Assembly: GCF_002127325.2 (NCBI RefSeq)
Contig: NC_035436.2
Coordinates: 17,085,194-17,149,193, forward strand
Length of the DNA stretch: 64,000 nucleotides
From: Helianthus annuus
Taxonomy: Eukaryota > Streptophyta > Magnoliopsida > Asterales > Asteraceae
Reading direction: 5' to 3'
Positions 45,542 through 54,689 of this stretch are shown here, one piece after another. The notes below the pieces were generated by a model. It was not told the origin of the DNA, searched no databases, and saw only the letters and a program-made list of their open reading frames with translations. Numbering within the stretch: position 1 is the first letter of the stretch; the number at the start of each line of letters is the position of its first letter. The position numbers were made by a program, and so were the translations under genes.

Positions 45542-47995
45542 ATGGAGGAAGGAAAATTTTTGGGCTTCATAGTCACTAAAGATGGTTTTAAGGTGAACCC
45601 AGAAAAGGTCCAGGCCATAGAGAGGATGCCTTCACCAGCAAACGTCAAAGACATGCAAAAGCTCGCAGGACGATTGGCAGCACTCAATCGGTTCCTAGCT
45701 AACCACGCAGCAAAATCCTTCCCATTCATCAAGACCTTGCGCAACTGCATGAAGAAAAACCAATTCCAATGGACTCCGGAAGCAGAAAATGCGTTCCGCG
45801 AGATGAAAGACTGTCTCATCAAGCTGCCAACTCTAACCGCACCAAACAAAGGAGAGCCTTTGGTCCTGTACCTCTCAGCTTCCGACAAGGCCGTCGGAGC
45901 CGTATTGCTGGTTGATCGACAAGGTGTCCAAACACCTGTGTATTATGTGTCCAGAACCTTAACCGACCCAGAAACCAGATACGCAATCATGGAGAAGCTT
46001 GTCCTTGCACTGATTCACGCGTCTAGAAGGCTGCGCCGATATTTCGCCAATCACGTCATCCACGTGCTAACAAATTACAATATTGGGAATATCCTAGCAA
46101 GGCCAGAAATATCAGGAAGGCTGGCCAAATGGGCAATAGAGCTAGGGGGACACAACGTAGTCTTCAGACCACGACCGTCGATCAAAGGCCAGGTTTTGGC
46201 AGACTTCATGACAGAAGTCCCGGATGACAAAGACAGAGAGTGTAAGGCGATGGAGAAAGCGGAGAAAAAACAAACCGAAGAGCCATGGATGCTGTATACA
46301 GACGGTGCATCCAACGAAGATGGGGCAGGCGCGGGGCTACGACTAGTAAGCCCTGACAAACACGAGTTCACTTACGCCATACGCCTAGACTTCAAGAGCA
46401 CAAATAACGAAGCAGAGTACGAAGCCTTTCTGGCCGGCTTGCGTTTGGCAATCAAAATGGGAGTCCGACACATCGAAGCACATGTGGACTCCATGTTAGT
46501 AGCAGGCCAAATCAATGGTCAATACGAAGCCAAGGGAGACATAATGGCACTCTATCTCAACCAAGCAAAGACGTTGCTGCAAACCTTCTATTCTTACAAG
46601 GTGCACCACATAAACCGCAGTGAAAACAAGCCGGCAGACGCCTTAAGCAAGCTTGCGTCAACAAGCTTCCAACACCTAGCCAAAGACGTGCGCATAGAAG
46701 TTTTAAGCAACCCATCTGTTCCACTCAGAGAAGTCAGCGTCATCCAAACAGGAACCACGTCCTGGATGACACCCATAATCATGTACTTACAGTCCGGGAT
46801 ACTTCCAGTAAATAAAGCTGAGGCGCGGAAAATCCAGTATAAATCAGAACATTATCAGATGGCAGACGGGATATTGTACCGAAAGTCATATCTCGGCCCG
46901 CTGCTAAGATGTGTTGACGCCGACGACGCAAATTATCTGATCCGGGAAGTACATGAAGGCATCTGCGGTATCCACGCCGGGCCGCGCATGGTGGTGGCAA
47001 AAGTAATGAACGCCGGTTACTACTGGCCCGTAATGCACCTCGATGCCGTGAAGGAATTAAGGAAGTGCAGCGGCTGCCAACGGCATGCACCAAAAACCAT
47101 GCGTCCAAAAAACGAATTGGTACCAGTAACAACCGCATGGCCCTTTCAGCAATGGGGCATAGACATGGTGGGCCCTTTCCCAGAAGCTCCGGGGGCAGTC
47201 AAGTTCATCATCGTCGCGGTCGATTACTTCACCAAGTGGGTGGAAGCAAAAGCACTTGCGTCAACCACATCGGCAGTCGTTAAACGATTCATCTGGGAAC
47301 AAATCATATGTCGGTTCGGCCTGCCACTCCGAATCATCACCGACAATGGTACAAACTTTGCAGCAGATGATCTCGAACGATGGTTCAAGGAACTAAACAT
47401 TGAACATACCTTCTCGTCGGTCGCACATCCGCAAGGGAATGGTCAAGTTGAAGCGGTCAACAAGAGCATCGTCGATGGCATCAAAGCGAGGCTCGGTGAA
47501 AAAAGACGAGGGTGGGTCGATGAGCTACCAAGCATATTATGGGCCCATAGAACAATGCCCAAAACAAGCAATGGAGAAACACCTTTCAGCTTGGTCTATG
47601 GGTCCGAGGCTGTGATCCCAGCAGAAATCGGGCTTCCATCTCCGAGAATGCTCTCCATGAATCTGATCAATAACGAAGAAGAAAGGAGGATCGACCTGGA
47701 CCTCCTAGAAGAACGGAGGGAGATGGCAGCAATCAATGAAGCCAAATACAAATCAAAGCTTGAAAAGTATTACAACTCCCGAGTCCGGATCTGCACCTTC
47801 AACCCAGGCGATTATGTCTTAAGGGACAATGAAGCGTCCAACGCAGAAAAACCAGGGAAACTGGCTCCCAAATGGGAAGGCCCGTACATCATTGATGAGG
47901 TCCTCGGCAAGGGGGCATACAAGCTACGCACCATGAACGACAAAGAGGTTCCACGAACCTGGAATGCCCAACAGTTACGAAAATGCTACATATAA
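45542..47995 (+). CDS. pol: second half of pol: RNase H and integrase
   Basis: Continuation of pol in a shifted frame; the first visible ATG (45542) is only convenient, since homology begins upstream of it. It opens with the RT thumb/connection (FLGFIVTKDGFKVNPEKVQA), then an RNase H-like domain. A second RNase H follows with LYTDGASNEDGAGAG (Asp 254) and STNNEAEYEAFLAG. The integrase zinc finger (HEGICGIHAGPR to CSGCQRH) precedes the catalytic core. The triad is Asp 541 (GIDMVG), Asp 601 (ITDNGTNF) and Glu 637 (GQVEAVNKS), spaced D-x59-D-x35-E. The C-terminal part has the GDYVLR-type motif. No chromodomain is present, as expected for Tat elements. It would cut the RNA-DNA hybrid and insert cDNA, but is cut off from its start by the frameshift. 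Confidence 0.95.
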   Translation: MEEGKFLGFIVTKDGFKVNPEKVQAIERMPSPANVKDMQKLAGRLAALNRFLANHAAKSFPFIKTLRNCMKKNQFQWTPEAENAFREMKDCLIKLPTLTAPNKGEPLVLYLSASDKAVGAVLLVDRQGVQTPVYYVSRTLTDPETRYAIMEKLVLALIHASRRLRRYFANHVIHVLTNYNIGNILARPEISGRLAKWAIELGGHNVVFRPRPSIKGQVLADFMTEVPDDKDRECKAMEKAEKKQTEEPWMLYTDGASNEDGAGAGLRLVSPDKHEFTYAIRLDFKSTNNEAEYEAFLAGLRLAIKMGVRHIEAHVDSMLVAGQINGQYEAKGDIMALYLNQAKTLLQTFYSYKVHHINRSENKPADALSKLASTSFQHLAKDVRIEVLSNPSVPLREVSVIQTGTTSWMTPIIMYLQSGILPVNKAEARKIQYKSEHYQMADGILYRKSYLGPLLRCVDADDANYLIREVHEGICGIHAGPRMVVAKVMNAGYYWPVMHLDAVKELRKCSGCQRHAPKTMRPKNELVPVTTAWPFQQWGIDMVGPFPEAPGAVKFIIVAVDYFTKWVEAKALASTTSAVVKRFIWEQIICRFGLPLRIITDNGTNFAADDLERWFKELNIEHTFSSVAHPQGNGQVEAVNKSIVDGIKARLGEKRRGWVDELPSILWAHRTMPKTSNGETPFSLVYGSEAVIPAEIGLPSPRMLSMNLINNEEERRIDLDLLEERREMAAINEAKYKSKLEKYYNSRVRICTFNPGDYVLRDNEASNAEKPGKLAPKWEGPYIIDEVLGKGAYKLRTMNDKEVPRTWNAQQLRKCYI

Positions 47996-48625
47996 TACAA
48001 ACATGTAATCGTATAGGGCGAATCGCCGACACATTTACTTAATACAAGAAGTGTTTGGCTACCTTTATTTCATGCAAATTTTTTGTCACAACTGCATTTA
48101 TTACTTCGGGCGTACACGAAAACATCAATGGCTCGACCATAGGAAACGTTGTAGACCTCCAAGGCTCGTCACAACCAAGTGAACAGCCGGGTCAGAAACA
48201 CAACCAAAGCCTACAAAACGCCAAAAAACATAACTTCGTGCCCACATAAACACGAAAATATCGATAGCAAGGTAACTAAACATTGTAATGCTCCCAAGGC
48301 TGTGATCCCAGCTGAGCTCACACAATAACCTGCAACTCGATCACTTCGTATGCCACATACAAGCGCGCGTACTTAAACGACAGAATAAAAACGTTGTAAT
48401 AACACAACATCACCTGTCAGCGCCATCATTCATTCGTGACACCTAATCAAAGTAATTAAACATGCACATATTATGACGATTTCAAAATTCGCATAGCCAT
48501 AATCAAAGTAACGACACATCTGTCAAATAAACAGCACCACAGGTAAGAAATTTCAAATTGTCTCAAAAACAAGCATTACAAACCCATTCAGGGCTATACA
48601 CGGCACACAGGCCGGAAACTTCTAA
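47996..48625. other. intervening region between convergent pol and antisense gene
   Basis: No coding. Two diverged stretches ('cgaaaacatcaatggctcga' and 'cgaaaatatcgatagcaagg', each followed by a gtgatccc/ctcgtcac phrase) look like an old direct duplication. Both transcription units would need to end here. Confidence 0.5.
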
Positions 48626-48953
48626 TCAAGAATGGCTAGAACCAGCACCTCCTGCACCACCATCGCCATCATCTCCCAAAGCTTTCTTCAGTAAAGCTAC
48701 TCCATCCGCTTTATGAGCCAACTTCCCAGCGGCTCGAACAACAGCAAAATCAAGCATCGAAAATTCTTGGCGCTTAGCAGCATAAGCACCCTCACAATCC
48801 TCTTTAAACAACTCAAAGTGGATCCTTCTCGTTGTTTACAGCGGCACACCTGCCTTCAGCATAGCCATTCTTGCGCCCACTATTATAGCCTGCCCCACCC
48901 AACTCAAACATATAGCGGGCAAGCTCAGGAGAATGCAAGATACGATCAGCAAG
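48626..48953 (-). CDS. antisense gene exon 4: C-terminus, one frameshift
   Basis: Reads LADRILHSPELARYMFELGG then NSGRKNGYAEGR, changes frame through a small indel near 48815, and continues FKEDCEGAYAAKRQEFSMLD to an acidic, Gly-rich end (DDGDGGAGGAG) with a TGA at 48626. It closes about 630 bp from the end of pol on the other strand. Confidence 0.6.
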
Positions 48954-49049
48954 CTGCATGAAAAACAAGGTCGAGCAAGATAGCAGAAATGAATACACAA
49001 AAGCAAAAATAAAAAGGAAGAAAGCAACGGAGCAAGCAAAGAACGTTAC
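48954..49049 (-). other. intron 3 of the antisense gene (96 bp)
   Basis: Donor CCATTG|GTAACG, acceptor TTTTCATGCAG|CTTGC. Joined reading is SRGVPLLADRILHSPELARY. The intron translation is hydrophobic and Phe-rich, as pyrimidine-rich introns give, and should not be read as a membrane segment. Confidence 0.7.
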
Positions 49050-50116
49050 CAATGGAACGCCACGGGATAGCAACCACCTACTATCAGCTGAGGCTTCCTC
49101 AGCAAGCAGCTCAGACGCACGACACTCAGCCGCCTTCTCATCAAGAAGACGCTGAGCAGCCTCACATTCCGAAGCCTTCTCCTGCACAAGAAGCTCCAGC
49201 TTATCGATCCGCGCAACATACTCCTTCTCTTTCTTCTCCGCAGCAAGACGCGCCTGATGAGCCTCTTCAGCAAGGGCCGTCTTCTCACCAGACAGCCGCA
49301 CAATAGCATCACGCTGCGACTGCATCTCCGTATTCGTACGAGCACATGCGGATTCCCAATCCTTTTGTTTTTGCTCATTCAACTGTTTCTGCTCTTCGAG
49401 CTTCCGCTCAGCCTCAGCAACCCGCCATTGCAACCCTTTTTGCTCTGCGTTAAATTTTTCTCTCTCCTCAGAAAACGCCTTCTTAGCCTATTCAAACGCC
49501 ATAGTTTCTTCTCCCATAGATCGCCATTCGCGAAGAATCTCCTGAGAAGTGGCAAAGAAGTTAACCCCAGCCGTAACATGATCATCTATAAGGGCAAAGC
49601 GGCTGCGGTTTTTCTGAAACATTCTCTCGGCAGGAGGAAGGGACAAAGAGAAAAACTCATGGCAATTCTGTAAGTCAGTCATTCGAGAACCCTGAGTAAG
49701 GCTCCAACGAGGGACATGAGGCATATCATCACAAGCCGGATTGCCCCATGAATCATCAGGAACACGTTCAAAGTGCGAGTCCTGCACGGTGCCAGAAGTA
49801 GCCCCACCCCCACCAGGAGGACGTTTTGTGTAAATGGTTTGTTGCGGAGTAGTCTCACTAGACTCCATCTCCACTTCAACACCTTTACCCTTATCGCCTC
49901 CAGCAACATCACCTCCGGAACCGTCGCCTCCAACAGCATCACCTCCAGCAACGTCACCTCCCTCAAACATACCTTCAACAAACCCTTCACCGCCCCTCAC
50001 AGTGGCATCAACACCATCTCGAGGAGGGGTCAAGCCAACAGTCCTCGAAGGAGGAGAAGTAGGTGGAGTAATCTGAGAAATATCCACCGATCGCGGCTTC
50101 TTGCTAGTCTTGGATG
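49050..50116 (-). CDS. antisense gene exon 3: Gly/Asp repeats then coiled coil, one in-frame stop
   Basis: Continues with KTSKKPRSVDISQITPPTSP and a GGD-rich tandem segment (GGDVAGGDAVGGDGSGGDVA). A conserved-looking folded stretch follows (WGNPACDDMPHVPRWSLTQG to DDHVTAGVNFFA). Then comes a long charged coiled coil (AEAERKLEEQKQLNEQKQKD and on to LLAEEASADSRWLLSRGVPL). A single TAG at 49488-49490 interrupts MAFE|AKKAFSEEREK. The frame is open on both sides of it, so it reads like a point mutation. The exon ends CCATTG before GTAACG. Confidence 0.65.
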
Positions 50117-50188
50117 CTGCCATAAAACTACAATTAATGAAAAGACCCAAGGAAAAGATACCAGAAACATACAATGAAACTAAGTTAC
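50117..50188 (-). other. intron 2 of the antisense gene (72 bp)
   Basis: Donor CCCTG|GTAACT; acceptor TTTTATGGCAG|CATCC. Length 72 keeps the frame (SAPRP then ASKTSKKPRSVD). An alternative acceptor 11 bp earlier (TTGTAG) would break the frame. The unspliced sequence is also open, so retention is possible. Confidence 0.55.
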
Positions 50189-50953
50189 CAGGGCGGGGAG
50201 CAGAGGCAGCAAATATCTCCTCCAACAAGTTCCCTCGACCCCCACTAAACACACCCAAATCAACTTCAGATTCAGAAGGGGCTGGGGGGGCATCCTTTTG
50301 AAGCTTGGCCCTCTTGGCCGCAAGAAGGGCAGCAGCTTGTTCATCAAGATGACGCTTATGATCATCAAGAGCTTTCTTCTTCATATGCTCAGTCAAAGTG
50401 GCCTTATCGTCAGGATCCGACCCCTGACGCACCTCCCCAGGGCCTAGGCCAGACAATGTATCAGACACTACCACATAATCTAGATATGGAAGAGTAGAAG
50501 GTTGCTTACGAGAAGATCCAGCAGCTCCGCTTTCCTTCTTCTCTTCCCTCCTTCCAGACCTATCAGTCCGTGCCTTCTTTCTCGTCTCCAACTGGGAAGA
50601 CGGATCAACAGAGGCTTCCGCATCATCATCATCCTCAACAAATTCATGTACCGGCTCAGCAACACCACCAGGCGCGGTACCTGCACGCGCGGAATGAGAT
50701 ATTAGATCTTCAACATCCCGGTCAGAACTTCCACTAGAAAGGATAATGACTTCCTCTCGACCAGAGTCGACAAAGTCATCCGAATCATCCTCACCAAGAA
50801 CTTCATTCGCGTATCTGCTCAAACTAGCGTCGGTAGGATGCAGAAAACGGTCCCGTATCTGTTCCAACCACGTCGGATTCCCATCAGCCTGGATAGCTTC
50901 AACCATGGCACCCGCTGATTTAGGGTCCAAGGCATTTAACAAACTGTAACCAA
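50189..50953 (-). CDS. antisense gene exon 2: acidic/charged central part
   Basis: Begins GYSLLNALDPKSAGAMVEAI after the first intron. The composition is acidic and Ser-rich (ADEDDDDAE-like stretches, 'GEDDSDDFVDSGREEVIIL'), followed by a basic/charged segment (KKARTDRSGRREEKKESG) and a helical Ala/Lys/His-rich stretch. No catalytic motif is seen. Such disordered middles are common in the proteins that follow a Transposase_28 domain. It ends ...SAPRP at a GTAACT donor (50188). Confidence 0.65.
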
Positions 50954-51033
50954 CTGCAAAATGGCAACAAAATAAGGACACATAGTAAACATAGAGGGAA
51001 ATAATCAAAGGGTAAGACACGAAAGAACAATAC
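50954..51033 (-). other. intron 1 of the antisense gene (80 bp)
   Basis: Donor AAAT|GTATTG, acceptor CATTTTGCAG|TTGG, AT-rich between. Removal converts two different frames into one continuous reading (KGKFGYSLLNALDP at the junction), which is strong support for it being spliced. Confidence 0.75.
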
Positions 51034-51766
51034 ATTTGCCCTTATGGCTATACGCAGGCTGACCCAGCGGATGTTTGGGCACCCACAGTAAACTCATCCC
51101 TGCACCAACCAAAGCCATCTCATCCAGTTGAGAAATCGCAGTCGGCTTCGCAGTTATCTTCCCATACCATTCTTGAGCAGCATAATCTGGCAGCACATCC
51201 ACTTTAGGGACCCCTTGACCCACCTGCCTATATGACACATCCGTCGGAATCACACCACGGCGAATGTAAAAAAACTTTTGTTTCCAATCATGAATGCCCT
51301 TTATCGGCACCGAACACACCTGAGCAACTCCCATCCTAGCCTGAAAAGAGTAAAACCCGCTGGCATACGAAACGCTGTAGATAGCGTTGAACATCTCAAA
51401 CGTAGGCTCAACACGGTACGACCTACAGACAAATTCGAAATGGGTAATCCGAGGGAGCCCAATCGCATTTATCTGAGAAATATGGAGCCCATAACCCCTC
51501 AAAACAGCAGCAGTGAACTTTGTAATCGGCAACCTAAAATTACCTTCCCGGAAAAAAGCAGCGTACAACGTGATAAAACCAGGAGGGGCATCCAATGCAG
51601 TAGATCCAGAAGGAGGGTACCGAGCCCCCCACTCAGGACGAAAGTTATGCCCCCTCACAAGCATCTGAAATTCCTCCTCCTTCCAGTTGATAACGGCTTG
51701 GTCTGGACCAGGAGGCGCTCTACCTCTATGTTTCCTTTTCTTCTGAGTTGGATTCTTCTCAGCCAT
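51034..51766 (-). CDS. antisense gene exon 1: 'putative gypsy type transposon' (Transposase_28) domain
   Basis: Minus-strand ATG at 51766 opens MAEKNPTQKKRKHRGRAPPG, a basic, nuclear-signal-like start. The next 200 residues have the pattern of the plant family annotated as putative gypsy-type transposon (Pfam Transposase_28): PPGFITLYAAFFREGNFRLP, AAVLRGYGLHISQINAIGLP, then RVEPTFEMFNAIYSVSY and GFYSFQARMG. Its biochemical role is unknown. An in-frame TTG lies 12 nt upstream, but ATG is preferred. The exon ends AAGGGCAAAT before GTATTG, and an 80-bp GT-AG intron (50954-51033) joins it to exon 2 in frame although the two open frames differ. A TATA box lies 127 bp upstream. The transcript would run opposite to gag-pol. 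Confidence 0.8.
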
Positions 51767-51892
51767 GATAAAGGTCAAGAAGAAGATGATTTAAACTCAA
51801 GAAAATATGAACGACGAGAAAACACAAGAAGAAGATAGAGAGAAATCACACTTAAAATTCGAAAATGAGGGAAAAAGGAGATAACCGCCCCA

Positions 51893-51900
51893 TATTTATA
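51893..51900 (-). promoter_or_regulatory. antisense-gene TATA box
   Basis: Minus-strand TATAAATA in GGGTATAAATATGGGG, 127 bp before the ATG at 51766. This allows a TSS near 51865 and a leader of about 100 nt. A perfect 10-bp palindrome abuts it upstream. Confidence 0.65.
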
Positions 51901-51923
51901 CCCATCGCATTTAATGCGATGGG
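51901..51923. promoter_or_regulatory. perfect dyad CCCATCGCAT-N3-ATGCGATGGG
   Basis: Two 10-bp arms separated by TTA, directly next to the antisense TATA box. It could be a binding site for a dimeric regulator or simply a hairpin; its function is inferred from position only. Confidence 0.5.
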
Positions 51924-52151
51924 TAGTGGACCGTCAGGGAACAGGAAAGGCGCCCAATAGATGACTGACACGTCACAGGAGAGAGAAGACGTCGGCTCGT
52001 TTTTCGGGAAGCACGGGCAACAGGGTCTGCTGATGTGACAGAAAGTCACTGCAAAAGCAACTGTTCGCCTCCGAAAAGACAGGGATGTCAGACGGTCACA
52101 CCAAACACTTCCCCATAACCACCAAACTTCCAACAGAAGGAAACACAAGAG

Positions 52152-52575
52152 AGCCAAAACCCATGCGGCATGCATCCATTTGGCTCACTTTTTCAAGAGA
52201 GTCAAAACCCATGCGGCATGCGTCCATTTGGCTCACTTTTTCAAGAGTCAAAACCCATGCGGCATGCGTCCATTTGGCTCATTTTTTTCAAGAGAACCAA
52301 AACCCATGCGGCATGCGTCCATTTGGCTCACTTTTTTCAAAGGGTCAAAACCCATGCGGCATGCGCCCATTTGGCTCACTTTTTTTTCAAAGGCCCAAAA
52401 CCCATGCGGCATGCGTCCATTTGGCTCACTTTTTCCAAAGGGCCAAAACCCATGCAGCATGCGTCCATTTGGCTCACTTTTTTCAAAAGGCCAAAACCCA
52501 TGCGGCATGCGTCCATTTGGCTCACTTTTTCAAAGAGCCAATAACCATACGACATGCGTCCACTTGGCTCACTTT
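52152..52575. repeat. nine-copy minisatellite (46-50 bp) in the gypsy 3' region
   Basis: Each unit has CAAAACCCATGCGGCATGCG followed by TCCATTTGGCTCACTTTTT and a variable CAAAG(G)G(C) tail. The ninth unit is the most diverged. Three overlapping plus frames stay open through it (up to 225 codons) only because the repeat lacks stops; they are not genes. Confidence 0.95.
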
Positions 52576-52665
52576 ATATTTACCAACTCCAACGCGATGC
52601 ATAGAAATAACAACTCTCATAAGTCCAGAATCCCTCCTAGACGATCAACTCAACTAGAAGGCACA

Positions 52666-52681
52666 CTGGACTGGGGGGACT
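52666..52681 (+). other. polypurine tract
   Basis: TGGACTGGGGGGACTT directly before the 3' LTR start; this would prime plus-strand synthesis. Confidence 0.65.
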
Positions 52682-53329
52682 TGAAGAGGTATGGTCCCAA
52701 TTCCCTGCCTACATGGCAGGGACCACACCACTTTTGTGCACACAAGGCACCCATGTCACCAGAAACTTCTAGAAGCCTCCAGAAGACATCTAGGCGGTTC
52801 ACAGCTGGCATCAAAGATGCTTTGCCCAACATAAAGGACAACACGTGTCACCATTGACAGAAGGCCACGTAGGCCTGCGACAATCCAGGGAGCAGGGCTG
52901 ACGCGACCAGTACGAGGTACCCAGCACAAGCGAATACAAAGACGCCACGTGTACCACTACACCCTTCGCGACAGAGCAGACCAAGAGGATATTCCCTTTG
53001 GTCGGACAGCTGGCGCACACCCACAGCTGGCACAGCTGCTTCCTTCTTCTTCACCCTCCGGCTATAAATAGGACCCTTCATTATTCAGGTTGAGGATCTT
53101 GGCTCTCTTTACTCTCTCTATACACACACTGTTTTATTCATCTCAGAGCAGTACTTATTCTCACGCCGGAGCCTGGTTAAGAGGGAAAGCCCCCTTCCCC
53201 CTCTTAACGAGACTAACGGTGTTTACTGTTTTGCAGATCTCAGGCCACCGATACGAGCAAGAGAAGAGGTTGAACCCCATAAGTGAAACGACCCTCTTGG
53301 TTATCCTTGTGTTAACCATTGTTTCAACA
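52682..53329 (+). repeat. 3' LTR of the Tat gypsy
   Basis: Same length as the 5' LTR, with about 7 substitutions and no indel noticed. TATAAATA at 53063-53070. Followed by ACTTC. Confidence 0.95.
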
Positions 53330-53334
53330 ACTTC

Positions 53335-53671
53335 AATTGTAAAGTATTATGTAGTTGACAACATACAATTGATTCTTCGTAAATACCCAAAATCTATCAG
53401 CAGTTGATTATAACCCAACTCTCTCTCACACAATTCTTTTTTTTAATTGATTATTTTTTTTGCAGCCATATGCTTTCTTTATGACCTTATCTACGTGTGG
53501 TTAGTACAACATCATCATGGCATTCAAGGAACAAATTTTTAATAGTTAAGAGATGATTATTCAAGTGACGTACAATAACTTCCTTTTTCTTTTTATTTTT
53601 TGCAAGTGAACCAGGTTTGGCAAGCTTATATTTGCATCTGAAGGCAAAACATAGATTTTGGATCTCACTAA
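53335..53671. other. CACTA interior, no gene called
   Basis: A TTTTTTTTTGCAG acceptor-like site lies near 53465. With the donor-like site at 41456 it would frame an intron into which the gypsy inserted; this is speculative. Confidence 0.3.
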
Positions 53672-54265
53672 GACCAAGCGTACTGGGGCGTGTTCCCCCC
53701 TGATACCGCCCGAAAACGCCGGAAAACGCCCGGCCCCCCCACTACACTAGGCGTTTTGGGGCTTTTTTTTGAAAAAAATGAGTTTGGCGTTTTATTTATA
53801 ACGCTGTGCACCCATTTCACCATCCAATCAGATGGAGACACCTGGAAATTGTGCCGGAAGGAGATGATTGTGCCGGAAATGGCTGTGTGGTTAGCCGGAA
53901 ATTGTTGCCGGAAAACCTGCAACTTTGGTCCAGTAGCCGTTTACAAAGGAAGAAGAAGATAGGGTTTAAAAGGTTTGGTTTTGACAACTTTGGTCCCTGT
54001 AGTTTAGATATGGTTTTAAAGATGGAGATAACTTTTGAATTCTTTTTTAAGAAATTATGTGAAATGATAATTGGGAAATGATAACTTTTGAATTTTTTTA
54101 TTTCTGGTATTGAATTTTTTTTTAAATTTAATGAAGTATTTAAAGTATTGGCATAATGCCCCACTACGCCACTTTTGCTATAATGCCCCAACGCTGACTA
54201 GGATGCCACGTGTCGGATAATCCCCATGGTGGGGACATTATACCAACTTACCACTACACATGGTC
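53672..54265. mobile_element. PIF/Harbinger non-autonomous element, 594 bp
   Basis: Left GACCAAGCGTACTGGGG and right CCACTACACATGGTC are imperfect TIRs flanked by TAA (53669-53671, 54266-54268). The right terminus is identical over 15 bp to that of the 138-bp MITE at 2825-2962. Interior frames of up to 124 codons have no recognisable domain. Confidence 0.7.
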
Positions 54266-54417
54266 TAAGAATAATTTGTATTGACTATGATGATCACGAG
54301 AAGTTACAAAGAGGTATTCTATTAAACATTTAATACAATTTATAATTTTACATGATAAGCTCATGTATTTGGTATTAATGTGCTATTAATGATGGTGTGT
54401 TAATTTATTAATTATAG

Positions 54418-54539
54418 GTGCCTTGGATTATCAAACGGCAGAGTTGGAGTGGAAAACTAAACATGCTATGTTGGAGAAGATTGAAGACAAATATTCACCA
54501 ACTTATTATATGTTAAAATTCATTCAAGTATTTGGATAA
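54418..54539 (+). other. terminal-exon-like open stretch, product unknown
   Basis: After TTAATTATAG (acceptor-like) the frame gives ALDYQTAELEWKTKHAMLEK, then IEDKYSPTYYMLKFIQVFG and a TAA at 54537. The amino-acid composition is protein-like and helical, in contrast to the surroundings. I do not recognise the family. It lies inside the CACTA and may be captured cargo or a scrap of its transposase gene. Confidence 0.35.
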
Positions 54540-54689
54540 TGTGTATTTTATTGTGTTATAAATTGCCGTTTAAAAAAAAATTAGTTACAGAAATTGATAT
54601 CTTAATTTTATTTGGTTTGGATATTTTTTCTGTGGTATGATTTTTATATTTACTTGAGATTCGAATATAATAATTATGGGAATGAAAAT

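Larger units (their letters stand above)
41593..53329 (+). mobile_element. Tat-type Ty3/gypsy retrotransposon, complete, 11.7 kb
   Basis: Two 648-bp LTRs (41593-42240, 52682-53329) differ at about 7 positions (roughly 1%) and are flanked by the exact duplication ACTTC (41588-41592, 53330-53334). Order: LTR, PBS, gag-protease-RT, RNase H-integrase, a long 3' region with an antisense multi-exon gene, a nine-copy minisatellite, PPT, LTR. Integrase after RT fixes it as gypsy. The extra antisense gene and repeat-bearing 3' region are the known layout of the Tat/Retand/Grande group. One frameshift in pol makes this copy defective on its own. Confidence 0.95.

Noticed and set aside
48860..49040. Hydrophobic Phe-rich segment suggesting a membrane anchor in the antisense protein
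   Set aside because: It coincides with a 96-bp GT-AG intron whose removal gives a clean joined frame.
51767..51778. Upstream start of the antisense frame
   Set aside because: That codon is TTG; the ATG at 51766 fits better, with a normal leader after the TATA box.
52085..52857. Three overlapping plus-strand open frames of 124-225 codons
   Set aside because: They run through the minisatellite, whose unit happens to lack stops in several frames; the repeated peptide is an artefact.
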